Assembly (NCBI GenBank): GCA_026706385.1
Contig: JAPOYV010000109.1
Location: 1 to 51,032 of the forward strand
Direction of reading: 5' to 3'
Length of the DNA stretch: 51,032 nucleotides
From: Gammaproteobacteria bacterium
Lineage (GTDB): Bacteria; Pseudomonadota; Gammaproteobacteria; Pseudomonadales; Azotimanducaceae
The notes beneath the pieces are model-generated. The model was not told where the DNA came from and ran no database searches. It saw only the letters and a list, made by a program, of their open reading frames with translations. Below, piece after piece: positions 25,576 through 34,918 of the stretch. Position 1 is the stretch's first letter. Each line of letters starts with the position of its first letter. The position numbers and the translations under genes are program-made.

Positions 25576-26694
25576 TTACTCCGCGCGTTCATCGAGCAAA
25601 TAGAACATCCGGCCGACGGCTTGCGCGTTCGTGCCCACCGGGCGACCGAAGTTCTCCGTGTGGGCGCTCAAGTCGACCGCTGCGGCCGTCTCCCCGATGT
25701 TCTTTCCTTCCGCCCGCAACGCGACCACCTGGCTCCACAAGTCGCGGTAGAACGCCTGCACATGGTCGATCAGTTGCAGATCAGTGATGCCCGGGCCGTG
25801 CCCCGGCAGGATCAGTTCGATGTCGAGGGCCTTCAAGTTCTCAAGGGTTTCCGGCCACTCGTCCACGTGACCATCGCCGAGGAAGGACGGCCCGCCGAGC
25901 ATCATGTCGCCGGTGAATGCGATCTTGTCGGCGGGCAGGTAGATCACCACGTCGCCGCCGGTATGCGCCCGACCGCAGAAGATCACCTGGATCTCGCGAT
26001 CCCCGCGGACGAGCGTGATGCGCTCGTTGAACGTCGTATTCGGGGGTGTGGGCACCACCTCCGCGTTCGCGGCGATCTGACCTTTGAGGGACTCGATGCG
26101 CGCTTCGATCTCCGCGCGGCCCACATCATCCTCCGCTTCGCCAAGCGCGGCCTCGAGGCGTTCGAGCCCGTTGCGCTGGCCAGCCGTGTAGCTCGCCCAG
26201 GTGGGTTCCTCGTGCGGCGTGCCCGCCATCCGCATGCGCGTGTGCTCGTGGCCGACGATCTGGATGGGACCGAAGACCTGGTTGCCATGGGCGTGGTCGT
26301 AGTGGAAGTGGGTGTTGACGACGGTCGTGATCGGCTTGTCGGTGACCTGGCGGATCGAGGCGATCAACTGCCGGCCCGTGGCGGGCGTGATGTGCGAATC
26401 GACCACCAGCACGTCGTCTTCATTGATGACCACCATGGAGTTGCTGTTGAACATCGGCACGGTGTAGGTCACGAAGTAGACGCCGTCGGCGACTTCCTCG
26501 AACCTGTGCGTATCGGTCTCGAAGTCGCCCGCGATCGGGGTCGCTGCGGCGGGCGTCAGTTCGGCAGCCGCGACGGTGGCCTCTTCGGCGGCGTCGGGTG
26601 CTTCGGCGGACTCGGGCGGTGCACACGCGGTCAGCATGAACAGCGCCGCGACCAGCATGAAAACGAGCGTTGCAGGACGTCGAATGGTTGACAT
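25576..26694 (-). CDS. Lipoprotein metallo-beta-lactamase-fold hydrolase
   Basis: This 372-residue protein has a type II signal peptide with lipobox LTAC (Cys24) and then an acidic linker. The metallo-beta-lactamase fold starts near residue 60, with the zinc motif HFHYDH at 129-134 (VVNTHFHYDHAHGN) and a further ligand region (CGRAHTGGDVVIYLP, then TGDMMLGG). A helical insert lies at about residues 165-225. It would act outside the inner membrane on an ester, lactone or similar bond. It is divergent from the DUF6152 gene; the two share a 117-base promoter gap. Confidence 0.88.
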   Translation of the reverse strand: MSTIRRPATLVFMLVAALFMLTACAPPESAEAPDAAEEATVAAAELTPAAATPIAGDFETDTHRFEEVADGVYFVTYTVPMFNSNSMVVINEDDVLVVDSHITPATGRQLIASIRQVTDKPITTVVNTHFHYDHAHGNQVFGPIQIVGHEHTRMRMAGTPHEEPTWASYTAGQRNGLERLEAALGEAEDDVGRAEIEARIESLKGQIAANAEVVPTPPNTTFNERITLVRGDREIQVIFCGRAHTGGDVVIYLPADKIAFTGDMMLGGPSFLGDGHVDEWPETLENLKALDIELILPGHGPGITDLQLIDHVQAFYRDLWSQVVALRAEGKNIGETAAAVDLSAHTENFGRPVGTNAQAVGRMFYLLDERAE

Positions 26695-26811
26695 GACAAG
26701 GCTCCCCTCAACTGCGCCGTCGACGCCATCGCGAGCGTGTCGTGTGGCGACTGCTGGCGCGAACGAGTACGATACTAGCGGTTTTCACCGTCAAGCGGTT
26801 CCGGAGGGGAC

Positions 26812-27300
26812 ATGAGACTTCGCATCCAGCCAACCGTGGCAGCGCTGGCCGTCGCCGGTGCGGTCGTGACCGGGTCGAGCACCTTGGCGCACCACGCCTT
26901 CTCGGCGGAATTCGATGCCAACCTGCCGATCCGCGTGCAGGGCGAAATCGTCCAGGTCGACTGGATCAACCCGCACGCCTGGGTGCACGTGGCGCACGTC
27001 AAGGAAGACGGCTCGAAACAGGTCTGGCAGCTCGAGGCCGGCACGCCGAACACGCTGCTGCGCCGCGGCATGACCCGAACCCTCCTGCAGCCGGGTACCG
27101 AGGTCGTGGTGCGCGGCTACCAGAGCAAGGACCAGATCTGCGAGCCGATCTGTTCGGGCAGCGGCCGGGACATCCAGTTCCCGGACGGGCGCAAGTTCTT
27201 CATGGGTTCATCCGGCACGGGTGCGCCGCGCGACGGGGCTGATCCCCGCGAGCCGCCCCGGACGGAAGAGACGAACCTTCCAGAGGACGAAGCCGACTAG
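26812..27300 (+). CDS. DUF6152 family exported protein
   Basis: The 162-residue protein has a signal peptide (ending near SSTLA) and the DUF6152 signature: AHHAFSAEFDANLPI, GEIVQVDWINPHAWVHV, then TLLQPGTEVVVRGYQSKD. It is a small all-beta secreted protein of unknown role. A GGAGGGG ribosome site directly precedes the ATG. The acidic C-terminus (EETNLPEDEAD) is low-complexity. It sits next to two paralogous secreted proteins of the kind often found with DUF6152 genes. Confidence 0.88.
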   Translation: MRLRIQPTVAALAVAGAVVTGSSTLAHHAFSAEFDANLPIRVQGEIVQVDWINPHAWVHVAHVKEDGSKQVWQLEAGTPNTLLRRGMTRTLLQPGTEVVVRGYQSKDQICEPICSGSGRDIQFPDGRKFFMGSSGTGAPRDGADPREPPRTEETNLPEDEAD

Positions 27301-27335
27301 ACTGTACACTGGCGCGAATCGCTGCTAGGCGTACG

Positions 27336-27399
27336 GGAGAACACGAAGCGTTCTCCAACGAATCGCCGCCAGGCGATTCGCCGCCGCTTAGGCGATTCG
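27336..27399. repeat. Palindromic hairpins and repeated CGAATCGC motif between convergent genes
   Basis: GGAGAAC (27336-27342) pairs with GTTCTCC (27350-27356). CGAATCGCC (27359-27367) pairs with GGCGATTCG (27372-27380) across a four-base loop. A further GGCGATTCG lies at 27391-27399 and a CGAATCGC at 27315-27322. The cluster may be a REP-like element or a two-way terminator. Confidence 0.6.
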
Positions 27400-27400
27400 C

Positions 27401-28459
27401 CTACTCTTCGCCCTCCCCGCTCTGCTTCAGTAGTTCCTCCTTCCTCGGCAAGCCCCGGTACCAGGACGGCAACCAGCCTTCCGCGTCGGGCTTACCGTCG
27501 CGCTCTTCCTTGCGCGCCCCGGCGAGCATGAGATGCATCGCCCGATTGCCCTCGTGGCAAGCGTACTCGTAGATCTCATCATCGGTCCTGCGCATGTCCT
27601 GCACCGTCGACCACTTGCCCTCGAACGACTCCGGATCGTCCACGGTGTACTCGTAACGCAAGGCGTCAGCGTCGATCCGCGTGAAGCGCTCGGTCAGGAT
27701 CATGTTCGGGCCGGAACCGGAGAAGCTGGTCTCGGGGCGGAAGTTCCTGGTCTCCACGACCAGCGTGTCCCCCTCCCAGCGGCCACGGGAGTCGCCCTTC
27801 CACAGTCGGACGTTGTCGGGGACGTGTTCGCTGCCATCGGTCGGGATGACCCGGTGGTCGTTGACCATCTCGTTGAGGATGGCCACGTATCCCGGCGACT
27901 GCACCACGCGCATCATGTTGTTGTAGGCGCCTGAACTCATCGGCGGCCCGGAGTTGAAACCCACCAGGCAGCGCGTCGCGGGCGGTCGGTCGCGGGCGGT
28001 GATCGGCCGCTTTTCCCAGACCGCGCGGTTCTCGGCCTGGCGCATTCTCGCGAACATCGTGAGTGCCGGTCGTCGCCCATTCGGCGGATCGACGATCAAA
28101 GACGTCCGCCGCGTGCCCGTGACCTTCGTACCCACGTCGATGAAGATGAAGTCGTAGCCGACATCGACGTCGCCCTGGCTCGGTTCGTCCGACGCCTCAC
28201 GGGCCAGCGCCGCTTCGTGGCCCTTGCGCGTGTTTTCCTCCAGTTCGGCGACCTCCTCTTCGGTGAGGAACTCCTTGTCCTTGAACCGTTCCGGGCGGTT
28301 CATCGGCGTCATGGTGCGGAAGTCCCAGGTGCCTTGCAGATCGGGAACGCCCCAAGACGTCTTCATCGACGCCGGCTCGGCGTCCTCGCTTGCCAGAATC
28401 GGCACTGCGGCGACTGCCAACGCTGCAACCGCGCCACGGATAATCGTTGAGATGGCCAT
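27401..28459 (-). CDS. Secreted hypothetical protein (paralogue of the neighbouring lipoprotein)
   Basis: The 352-residue protein has a signal peptide (STIIRGAVAALAVAAVPILA). The mature part contains WGVPDLQGTWDFRTMTPMNRP and the segment GRWEGDTLVVETRNF ... TERFTRIDADALRYEYTVDDPESF, which is closely similar to the next gene. AGGGAGG precedes the ATG at 28459; a longer frame to 28540 lacks support. I recognise it as a family that recurs next to DUF6152 genes but has no known function. Confidence 0.8.
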   Translation of the reverse strand: MAISTIIRGAVAALAVAAVPILASEDAEPASMKTSWGVPDLQGTWDFRTMTPMNRPERFKDKEFLTEEEVAELEENTRKGHEAALAREASDEPSQGDVDVGYDFIFIDVGTKVTGTRRTSLIVDPPNGRRPALTMFARMRQAENRAVWEKRPITARDRPPATRCLVGFNSGPPMSSGAYNNMMRVVQSPGYVAILNEMVNDHRVIPTDGSEHVPDNVRLWKGDSRGRWEGDTLVVETRNFRPETSFSGSGPNMILTERFTRIDADALRYEYTVDDPESFEGKWSTVQDMRRTDDEIYEYACHEGNRAMHLMLAGARKEERDGKPDAEGWLPSWYRGLPRKEELLKQSGEGEE

Positions 28460-28499
28460 GTCGTTAACCTCCCTTTCGATGGCGACCGTCGCCGGCCGC

Positions 28500-29324
28500 C
28501 TATTGCACGCCTTCGGGGTACGAGTGCCCGAAGGTCGCATACTCCGCGAACTCGATGCACTTGTACTCTAGGATCTGCGCACCGGGTTCAAGCCGCCGGT
28601 ACAACGGCATGCTGATCGTCCAAGGTGCCGTGAAGATGCTCGGATCCTCGATCGTCGCTTCGTACTGCAAGGTGTCCGGACCCGTGCGCGTGTACCGCTC
28701 GGTCACCTTGAGATCAGCGGTGTGGTAGTTGCCCGAGGCGTCGAACCAGGTGTCGGCGACCTGCGCCGTCACGTCGACAACCAGGGTGTCCCCTTCGAAG
28801 CGCCCCAGCGAGTAGCCCATCCACGCCGGCAACTCCGCCTCCGTGCCCGGGCGGTCCAAGTGGATGATGCGCGTGGAACTGGTGAATTCGTAGGCCGCAA
28901 AAATGGCGTCCTTCGACTGCACGAACTGGAACGGGAACGGCATGTAGGTTGCGCGGGGGATGCCAGGCATATAGCACTTCACGGCCGGGTCACGCCGCAC
29001 CCAGTCGGCGCGGTTCTCGTCACGTAAGGCGAGCGCCTCCGGGGTGTAGGGAATCGTGCCGCCGACAACCACGCTGCGACCGGCCGGAATGGCGCCCAAG
29101 GCACCCATCAGCGGCGCCGGGCCCTGCCGCGCCGCGTGGTCCTCGAGGTCCCAGTGAGCCGCGCCCAGCGCTTGCCAAATACCGTTGAAGTCCGGGTCGC
29201 CGTCCGGCGTCTTCGGCACCACGTAGCCGCCGGCCTCGGGTTCGGCCGGGGGAGGAGGAGCACAACCTGCTGCCAAGGCCAGCGCGAACACCACGCCGGA
29301 TACCGAGTAGAACAGTCGGCCCAT
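28500..29324 (-). CDS. Hypothetical lipoprotein (paralogue of the neighbouring secreted protein)
   Basis: This 274-residue protein has lipobox AAGC (Cys21) in ALALAAGCAPPPPAEP. The mature part contains PDFNGIWQALGAAHWDL, PRATYMPFPFQFVQSKDAIF and GRFEGDTLVVDVTAQV ... TERYTRTGPDTLQYEATIEDPSIF, matching the core of the adjacent secreted protein. The gene is on the same strand, 40 bases upstream of that gene. It is likely anchored to a membrane facing the periplasm. No catalytic motif is evident. Confidence 0.8.
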   Translation of the reverse strand: MGRLFYSVSGVVFALALAAGCAPPPPAEPEAGGYVVPKTPDGDPDFNGIWQALGAAHWDLEDHAARQGPAPLMGALGAIPAGRSVVVGGTIPYTPEALALRDENRADWVRRDPAVKCYMPGIPRATYMPFPFQFVQSKDAIFAAYEFTSSTRIIHLDRPGTEAELPAWMGYSLGRFEGDTLVVDVTAQVADTWFDASGNYHTADLKVTERYTRTGPDTLQYEATIEDPSIFTAPWTISMPLYRRLEPGAQILEYKCIEFAEYATFGHSYPEGVQ

Positions 29325-29436
29325 AACCTCCCCCAGTCGTGCAACCGTCCATCGAGCCTACTACAAACCCACATGCGCTGCTCAGCAGGGGCCGCGGTGT
29401 GGCGGTGTAAACTCCGCGCTTTTCTTAGAGGCTGCC

Positions 29437-30111
29437 ATGTCCGAACTCGCAACCTACGAACTGCTCGACCACGTCGCCGTGGTGACCTTGGACGACGGCA
29501 AGGCCAATGCCTTCAGCCCGGACATGATCGCGACAGTGAACGGTCTGCTCGACCGGGCCGAGGGCGAGGCCAAGGCTGTCGTCCTCACCGGTCGGCCAGG
29601 GCTCTTCTCGGGCGGCTTCGACCTGCGCGTCATTCGCGGCGACGATCCGGAAGCGGCGCGCAATATGAGCCTGGGCGGCGCCCGGCTGATGATGCGGCTC
29701 TACGGCTTGCCGCTGCCTCTCGTGATCGCGGCCAGCGGCCATGCGATCGCCTTGGGTGCGTTCTGTCTGCTGACCGCCGACTACCGCATCGGCACCGCTG
29801 GCGACTTCCGCATCGGCCTGAACGAAACCGCCATCGGTATGAGTCTGCCGCCGTTCGGGCTGATGCTCGCCGGCGAGCGGCTCTCCAAGCGCTACCTGAC
29901 GCGCGCGGCGATCGCGGCGACCATGTTCTCGCCCGAGGAAGCCAAGGATGCGGGCTTCCTCGACGAGGTGGTGGCGGCAGACGAGTTGAAGGATGCGGCC
30001 CTGGCCGCGGCTCGCGGGTTCCTGGCGCTCGACGGCAGCGCCTATGCCGCGGTCAAGCAAGGCCTTCGCGGCGACTCCATCGACGCGGTCCTCGCCGGAC
30101 TGGAGGGCTAA
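29437..30111 (+). CDS. Enoyl-CoA hydratase/isomerase (crotonase) family protein
   Basis: The 224-residue protein, a little shorter than the usual 255-260, has the crotonase oxyanion segments VVLTGRPGLFSGGFDLRV and ASGHAIALGAFCLLTADYRIG and a glutamate in GLNETAIGMSLPPFG. It would hydrate or isomerise an acyl-CoA. The short C-terminal trimerisation helix may alter assembly. An AGAGG ribosome site precedes the ATG. No other acyl-CoA gene is directly adjacent on the same strand. Confidence 0.88.
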   Translation: MSELATYELLDHVAVVTLDDGKANAFSPDMIATVNGLLDRAEGEAKAVVLTGRPGLFSGGFDLRVIRGDDPEAARNMSLGGARLMMRLYGLPLPLVIAASGHAIALGAFCLLTADYRIGTAGDFRIGLNETAIGMSLPPFGLMLAGERLSKRYLTRAAIAATMFSPEEAKDAGFLDEVVAADELKDAALAAARGFLALDGSAYAAVKQGLRGDSIDAVLAGLEG

Positions 30112-30127
30112 CGGGGTTCGCCGTCCC

Positions 30128-30958
30128 TCAGTAGAAGGCGAACAGCCGCATTTCGCAGCTATGTCGCGGTGCCGCTTCCGGCCGCGGCTCAGGTAACTCG
30201 AACGCGGTGTGCAGCGTATAGCGCGCACGCCCGTCGGTCGCGGAGTCGTAGACTTTGAAGAACAGCACCTCGTCCGGGGCCATGAACGGGTAGTAGAAGA
30301 ACTGGTGGCGCGGGCTGTAGAGCGCTCGCCAAGTCTCGCCCACCCGGCCCGGGGCGGTACGCGGCACCGGCACCAGGTCCTCCGCCGTCACGGTGCGCGC
30401 GTCGGCGATGGCAATCGGGTCGGACTCGATGGGCCGTCCGATCGGCCGCCAAGCCTGGATGATCGCGAAGCGTCGCTCGAGTAGCTCGTCCGCCTCGTCG
30501 GGCAGCAAGTCGCGCACGCGTTTGCGCGCAGACCAGTGCGTATAGTCGTTGTGCACGCCGCGCGCTGGTGGCTTCAGGCCGGTACTTCGACGCACGTCCG
30601 GGTCGCCGTGCCGAACGGTGTGATCAAAGATGTGGATCCGGCTCGCGCCGGTGCAACGCTCGGCCAGATCGGCCATAACCGGGTAGTACAGTCGCGTGAC
30701 GCTTGCGGCGTCGAGGAAGTCGATCGGCGGCAACGGGCTGTGCCGAAGCTCGAAGCCGTGGACGTCCAGTGAAATCGGCTCGGGCCACGCGCGGCCATCG
30801 AACACCGTCATCTCGTGCTTGGCCGACCCGCCGCCGCGGTTTCGGCCTTCAGATCCGGGGGTGGCCAGCTCGTAGTAGTACTTGTCACCCCCGGTCGCCG
30901 CGTAGGCAAGCGATGCGCGGATGTTCGATGGCTCCAACGTCGTTGCGGGTTCGGACAT
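30128..30958 (-). CDS. CmcJ/NvfI family oxidoreductase (non-heme iron, GA4-desaturase-like)
   Basis: The 276-residue protein has the family hallmarks GVHNDYTHWSARKRVRDLLPDEADELLERRFAIIQAWRPIG, YSPRHQFFYYPFMAPDEVLFFKVYD and ARYTLHTAFELPEP, with HxD-type metal ligands (His-Asn-Asp) and a distal histidine. Relatives include cephamycin CmcJ and fungal secondary-metabolite oxidoreductases. The ATG at 30958 is preferred because AAGGGG lies at a proper distance; a second ATG at 30964 abuts it. It is 63 bases downstream, on the same strand, of the GMC small subunit region. Confidence 0.82.
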   Translation of the reverse strand: MSEPATTLEPSNIRASLAYAATGGDKYYYELATPGSEGRNRGGGSAKHEMTVFDGRAWPEPISLDVHGFELRHSPLPPIDFLDAASVTRLYYPVMADLAERCTGASRIHIFDHTVRHGDPDVRRSTGLKPPARGVHNDYTHWSARKRVRDLLPDEADELLERRFAIIQAWRPIGRPIESDPIAIADARTVTAEDLVPVPRTAPGRVGETWRALYSPRHQFFYYPFMAPDEVLFFKVYDSATDGRARYTLHTAFELPEPRPEAAPRHSCEMRLFAFY

Positions 30959-31036
30959 GATCATCCCCTTGGCGATCGAGGCGCTGCGATTATAGGCGGA
31001 ACGTCGGCGGGCTTAACGCTAGGCAAGCCGACGGCG

Positions 31037-31543
31037 CTAGGCCGGACGGTAGATCTTGCCGCGTTGCTTCACTGGCTCGAGCAGCGACCAGTCGCCCTGT
31101 TCCACCTCGAATCCTTGCGGGAAGGGTGGACGGGGCTCCATCTCCAAGGACTGCATGACGCGGTCGTCGCGGTAGTAACACTGGAGGATGATGCTGATCA
31201 ACGTGCGTTGGCCCGCGATGGCGCCCGGGTCGAATTCCCACTCGATGTCATCGAAGCCGCCGTACGTGTTGCTGCGCTCGACGAAATCGGCGCGGTCCGC
31301 GGCTGACAACTCGGCGAACGGCGCCCCGTACGCCGCCGTGGCCACGGTGTCCTGGAAACCGAGCCCGGCACGCACCGCTTCGTAGTGCGGCCGTGCCGTC
31401 GCGAGGATGTCGGCGACGATTTCCGCGTCGTCGGCACCCGGCACGCCGTACTCGACGCTCGCGGGGATGACCGCACCGGCGAGCGCCGCAAGCGTGTCCT
31501 GCTCCGCCGCCGAAAACGGGTTGTCGCTCGCAATCGTCGTCAC
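31037..31543 (-). CDS. Gluconate 2-dehydrogenase subunit 3-like small subunit
   Basis: The 168-residue protein begins FSAAEQDTLAALAGAVIPASVEYGVPGADDAEIVADIL, characteristic of the small subunit that partners GMC dehydrogenases. It has no signal peptide of the twin-arginine kind usual for this subunit family, which is odd. It follows the GMC gene by 10 bases and almost certainly forms a complex with it. Confidence 0.82.
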   Translation of the reverse strand: MTTIASDNPFSAAEQDTLAALAGAVIPASVEYGVPGADDAEIVADILATARPHYEAVRAGLGFQDTVATAAYGAPFAELSAADRADFVERSNTYGGFDDIEWEFDPGAIAGQRTLISIILQCYYRDDRVMQSLEMEPRPPFPQGFEVEQGDWSLLEPVKQRGKIYRPA

Positions 31544-31553
31544 TTGAAGATCC

Positions 31554-33152
31554 TCAGTCGAACAGGTTAGCCAGGCGTCGCTTCATCGAGTCGGCGACGT
31601 ACAGCGCCAGCGCCTGGATGGTGCGGGTCGGGTTCACGCCGGCGCTGGTCACGAAGATGCTGCCGTCGACGATGAACAGGTTCTTCACGTCGTGCGCACG
31701 TCCCCATTCGTTGACCACGGACCGCTCGGGATCGGTGCCCATGCGGGCCGTCCCCATCAGGTGCCAGCCGCCGACGCCGATGGGTGCTTCGGTGATCACG
31801 TCGACAGCGCCTGCGGCCGTCAGCACCTCCGTCGCTTTCGCGACCGCGTGGTCGAGCATGCGCCGGCTGTTCTCGGACAGGGTGTAGTCGATCTTCGGTG
31901 CCGGGATGCCGTGGCCGTCGGTGAGTTCGGGGTCCAGCGTGACGGTGTTGTGCTCCTCCGGCAGGTCCTCGCAGATGCCGACCATGCCGGCGATCCGATT
32001 GAACAACTCCCGGTAGCGCTCGTGATGGCCCGCACCCCAGGGGATGCGCCCCGAGAACATGCCGGTCGCGGCGGTTGCGACCGGACCGCGGCCGCGGTTG
32101 ATCTCGTAGGTGTAGCCGCGGACGAACCCGCGGTCGAGGTCGGTCTCGTAGAACTCCTGGCTCCAGATGCACACACCCGGGCCGCGGTAACCGTCCAGGG
32201 GCTCATCGAAGATGCCCTGGATCGAGGCGTACGGGTGGAACATCAGGTTCTTGCCCACCAGGCCGCTGGAATTCGCCAAACCGTTCGGGAATGCGCCGGA
32301 CGTTGAGTTCAACAGCAGGCGCGGTGTGCCGACGCCGTTGCAGGCGACGATGACCACCTCCGCGGCCTGGAATTGTTCGACGCCGTCGCGGTCGTAGTAG
32401 ACGACGCCGGACGCCATGCCGTCGGCGTTGACCGTGATCTCGCGTACGCGACAGCGCGTCCTGACCTCGACCCCGGCGCGAACCGCGTGCGGCCAGTACG
32501 TGATGTCCGTGCTCGCCTTGGCCCCTTGCGCGCAACCGCTGCTGCAAGCGCCCAGGTTGATGCACTGGTCGCGGCCGTCGTATTGCGCCGTTGCGATCGC
32601 GGTGTCCGACGGCCACCAGTGCCAGCCCATCTTGTTAAAGCCTCGGGCGATGGTTGCGCCCGACTTGCCGAGCGGCACGGGCGGCATGACGGCCTGCTTC
32701 GGCGGATACGCCGGATCGCCGCCGAGGCCGGATACGCCCATCATGCGGTCGTTCTCGGCGTAGAACGGCTCCAGCCTGTCGTAGTCGATGGGCCAGTCGT
32801 CGGCGACACCGTCCAAGGTCTTGACGCGGAAATCCGACGGGTGGAACCGCGGGAAATGACCGGCGTAGAGGATGGTGCTGCCCCCGACGGCGTTGAAATT
32901 CGCCACCGAGATCGGCGAGTTGGCGTCGTTGACCGGGTAGTCCGTCTCGCGCTTGCGCCGGTTCGGACTGATGCTCATGTCGCTGAAGGCCCGCGATTCC
33001 CAGTCGCGCCCGCTGCTCGGGTACTCGGCCGGATTCATCCAGTCGCCCTGCTCCAAACAGACGATGCGCATACGGGTCTCGGCCAGGCTCCAGGCCACCG
33101 CAGCCCCCGACGCGCCGGCGCCGACGATCAGCACATCCACGGATTCGGTCAC
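31554..33152 (-). CDS. GMC family FAD-dependent oxidoreductase
   Basis: The 532-residue protein opens with the FAD dinucleotide motif DVLIVGAGASGAAVAWSLAE. The C-terminal active-site region reads GVGGWHLMGTARMGTDPERSVVNEWGRAHDVKNLFIVDGS and then SAGVNPTRTIQALALYVAD, with the catalytic His and Asn. It oxidises an alcohol, often a sugar or long-chain alcohol. It makes an operon with the small subunit gene just downstream. The substrate is unknown. A c-type cytochrome electron acceptor is not in the same operon. Confidence 0.9.
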   Translation of the reverse strand: MTESVDVLIVGAGASGAAVAWSLAETRMRIVCLEQGDWMNPAEYPSSGRDWESRAFSDMSISPNRRKRETDYPVNDANSPISVANFNAVGGSTILYAGHFPRFHPSDFRVKTLDGVADDWPIDYDRLEPFYAENDRMMGVSGLGGDPAYPPKQAVMPPVPLGKSGATIARGFNKMGWHWWPSDTAIATAQYDGRDQCINLGACSSGCAQGAKASTDITYWPHAVRAGVEVRTRCRVREITVNADGMASGVVYYDRDGVEQFQAAEVVIVACNGVGTPRLLLNSTSGAFPNGLANSSGLVGKNLMFHPYASIQGIFDEPLDGYRGPGVCIWSQEFYETDLDRGFVRGYTYEINRGRGPVATAATGMFSGRIPWGAGHHERYRELFNRIAGMVGICEDLPEEHNTVTLDPELTDGHGIPAPKIDYTLSENSRRMLDHAVAKATEVLTAAGAVDVITEAPIGVGGWHLMGTARMGTDPERSVVNEWGRAHDVKNLFIVDGSIFVTSAGVNPTRTIQALALYVADSMKRRLANLFD

Positions 33153-33270
33153 TCGTTCCCCCAGCCCCCGACTTGAAGCGTCTCAGTATGCACCGAAAAG
33201 TCGGACCGGAGAGTCACCTTGAGACCGCCCGCTCCTTGTGCGGTGAGCGCAGCCCTCAAGCGTGCGCCAC

Positions 33271-34911
33271 TCAAGCCGCCTTGAAGCGTCTCCTGACGAG
33301 TGCCCAGTTCTCGGGGTGGCGGTCGGCGATTCGGTCGACCAGCGCCTGGTTCGGCGCGTACCCAACGCGGTCGGCCTGGCCGCGCCAATACCGGGCCATG
33401 GCCGCGACGCGGCGCTTCTCCGATTCGGCGAGGTCGTGTTGTTCCGTGCGATCGTCGTCGATGTTGTAGAGCTCCCATCGATGGGGATGCCGGTTGACGA
33501 GCTTCCAGGGTCCGTCACGTACCGCGCGGTTTCCTTCGTGCTCGAACCAGATCGGCTTGCCGCGTTGCCAGCGGCTGTCCCGAAACGATGGCTTCAAGCT
33601 CGACCCCTCCATCGGCTGGATCGCATGATCGCCCACGCTCTCCGGATACGGGGCCCCGGCCACCTCCACGCACGTCGGCATGATGTCGGTGATGTGGATC
33701 GGGGTGTGAACGATCGCGGGGGCGGCGATGCCGCCGGGCCAGTGCACGATGAACGGTGTCGAGATGCCGCCCTCGTGCACCCACGACTTGTAGCGGCGAA
33801 ACGGGGTGTTGGATGCATTCGCCCACGGCAGGTCGTAGGACATGAAGGTGTCGGTCGGCCCTGGCTCGAGGTGCGGCAGGTTGCCGACGCGCATCGGCCG
33901 GCCGTCGACGGTCGGCATGTTGTAGCGATGCGGTGCCGGCGCGTCCGTGTCCTCCTTCAGGAATTCGGCACAGCCGCCGTTGTCGGACAGGAAGAAGATC
34001 AGCGTGTTGTCGAGAGCTTTGCGCCGGGAAAGCGTTGCGACGATGCCGCCGATCGCCTGGTCCATGCGGTCGATCTGGGCGGCATAGACGGCCATCCGCA
34101 GCGCCTCCCAGTCCGGATAGCGGCTCTGGTCAAAGGGCCACGATTCGGAGTCGCGCGGACTGATCGGCCAGCGACGGTCGACGAGTCCTGCATCGCGCTG
34201 GGTTTCGTGCCTGGCCGTGCGGATGGCGTCCCAGCCGCAGCGGTACACGTCGGCGTAGCGGGCGATGTCCTCCTCACGAGCGTGCAAGGGCCAATGCGGC
34301 GCCGTGAACGCCACGTAGCCGAAGAACGGCGTCCCGGCATCGAGCGCGGCTTCGATCCGCGCGGCCGCGTTCTCGCCGATGGCGTCGGTGTAGTAGAAGT
34401 CCGGCGAATCGGGACGGATGAAGGACTCGCCGTCCATCAGCGAGTGCGGATTCCAGAACGAACCGGCGCCGTCCAGCGTGCCGTAGAAGTCGTCGAAGCC
34501 GCGCTGCGTCGGCGTCGGCCAACCCGGCTCGCCCGCTCGCCACGTGTCGGGGCGCTGGGCGTCGTAGGCGTTGCCGACATGCCACTTGCCCGATAGGAAC
34601 GTCCGGTAGCCCGCGCCCTTGAGAACCTCGGCGATGGTGACGCAGCGCTCGTTCAGGTAGCCCTGGTAGGCATCGGTGGAACCGCTGAGCGTGGTGGTCA
34701 TCCAGCCAACGCCGGCCTGGTGCGGATTGAGGCCCGTCAACAGGGCCGCACGCGATGGGCAGCAGCGCGCCGAGTTGTACATCTGCGTATAGCGCAGACC
34801 GTTCGTCCCGAGCGTATCGAGGGTGGGCGTGCGGATCTCCGAGCCGAAGCAGCCGATGTCGGAGAAGCCCATGTCGTCCGCGAGGATGAGCAGTATGTTC
34901 GGCTTGGTCAT
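33271..34911 (-). CDS. Sulfatase (arylsulfatase-type, formylglycine-dependent)
   Basis: This 546-residue protein begins MTKPNILLILADDMGFSDIGCFG, with the calcium-binding aspartate pair at 12-13. The formylglycine motif CxPSR is at 50-54 (RCCPSRAALLTG; Cys50 would be converted). The metal-ligand segment DNGGCAEF appears mid-protein. Without a signal peptide it would be cytoplasmic, which suggests an organosulfate taken into the cell. The phosphotransferase and acyl-CoA synthetase genes follow in tight order on the same strand. Confidence 0.92.
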   Translation of the reverse strand: MTKPNILLILADDMGFSDIGCFGSEIRTPTLDTLGTNGLRYTQMYNSARCCPSRAALLTGLNPHQAGVGWMTTTLSGSTDAYQGYLNERCVTIAEVLKGAGYRTFLSGKWHVGNAYDAQRPDTWRAGEPGWPTPTQRGFDDFYGTLDGAGSFWNPHSLMDGESFIRPDSPDFYYTDAIGENAAARIEAALDAGTPFFGYVAFTAPHWPLHAREEDIARYADVYRCGWDAIRTARHETQRDAGLVDRRWPISPRDSESWPFDQSRYPDWEALRMAVYAAQIDRMDQAIGGIVATLSRRKALDNTLIFFLSDNGGCAEFLKEDTDAPAPHRYNMPTVDGRPMRVGNLPHLEPGPTDTFMSYDLPWANASNTPFRRYKSWVHEGGISTPFIVHWPGGIAAPAIVHTPIHITDIMPTCVEVAGAPYPESVGDHAIQPMEGSSLKPSFRDSRWQRGKPIWFEHEGNRAVRDGPWKLVNRHPHRWELYNIDDDRTEQHDLAESEKRRVAAMARYWRGQADRVGYAPNQALVDRIADRHPENWALVRRRFKAA

Positions 34912-34918
34912 CGCAGGG

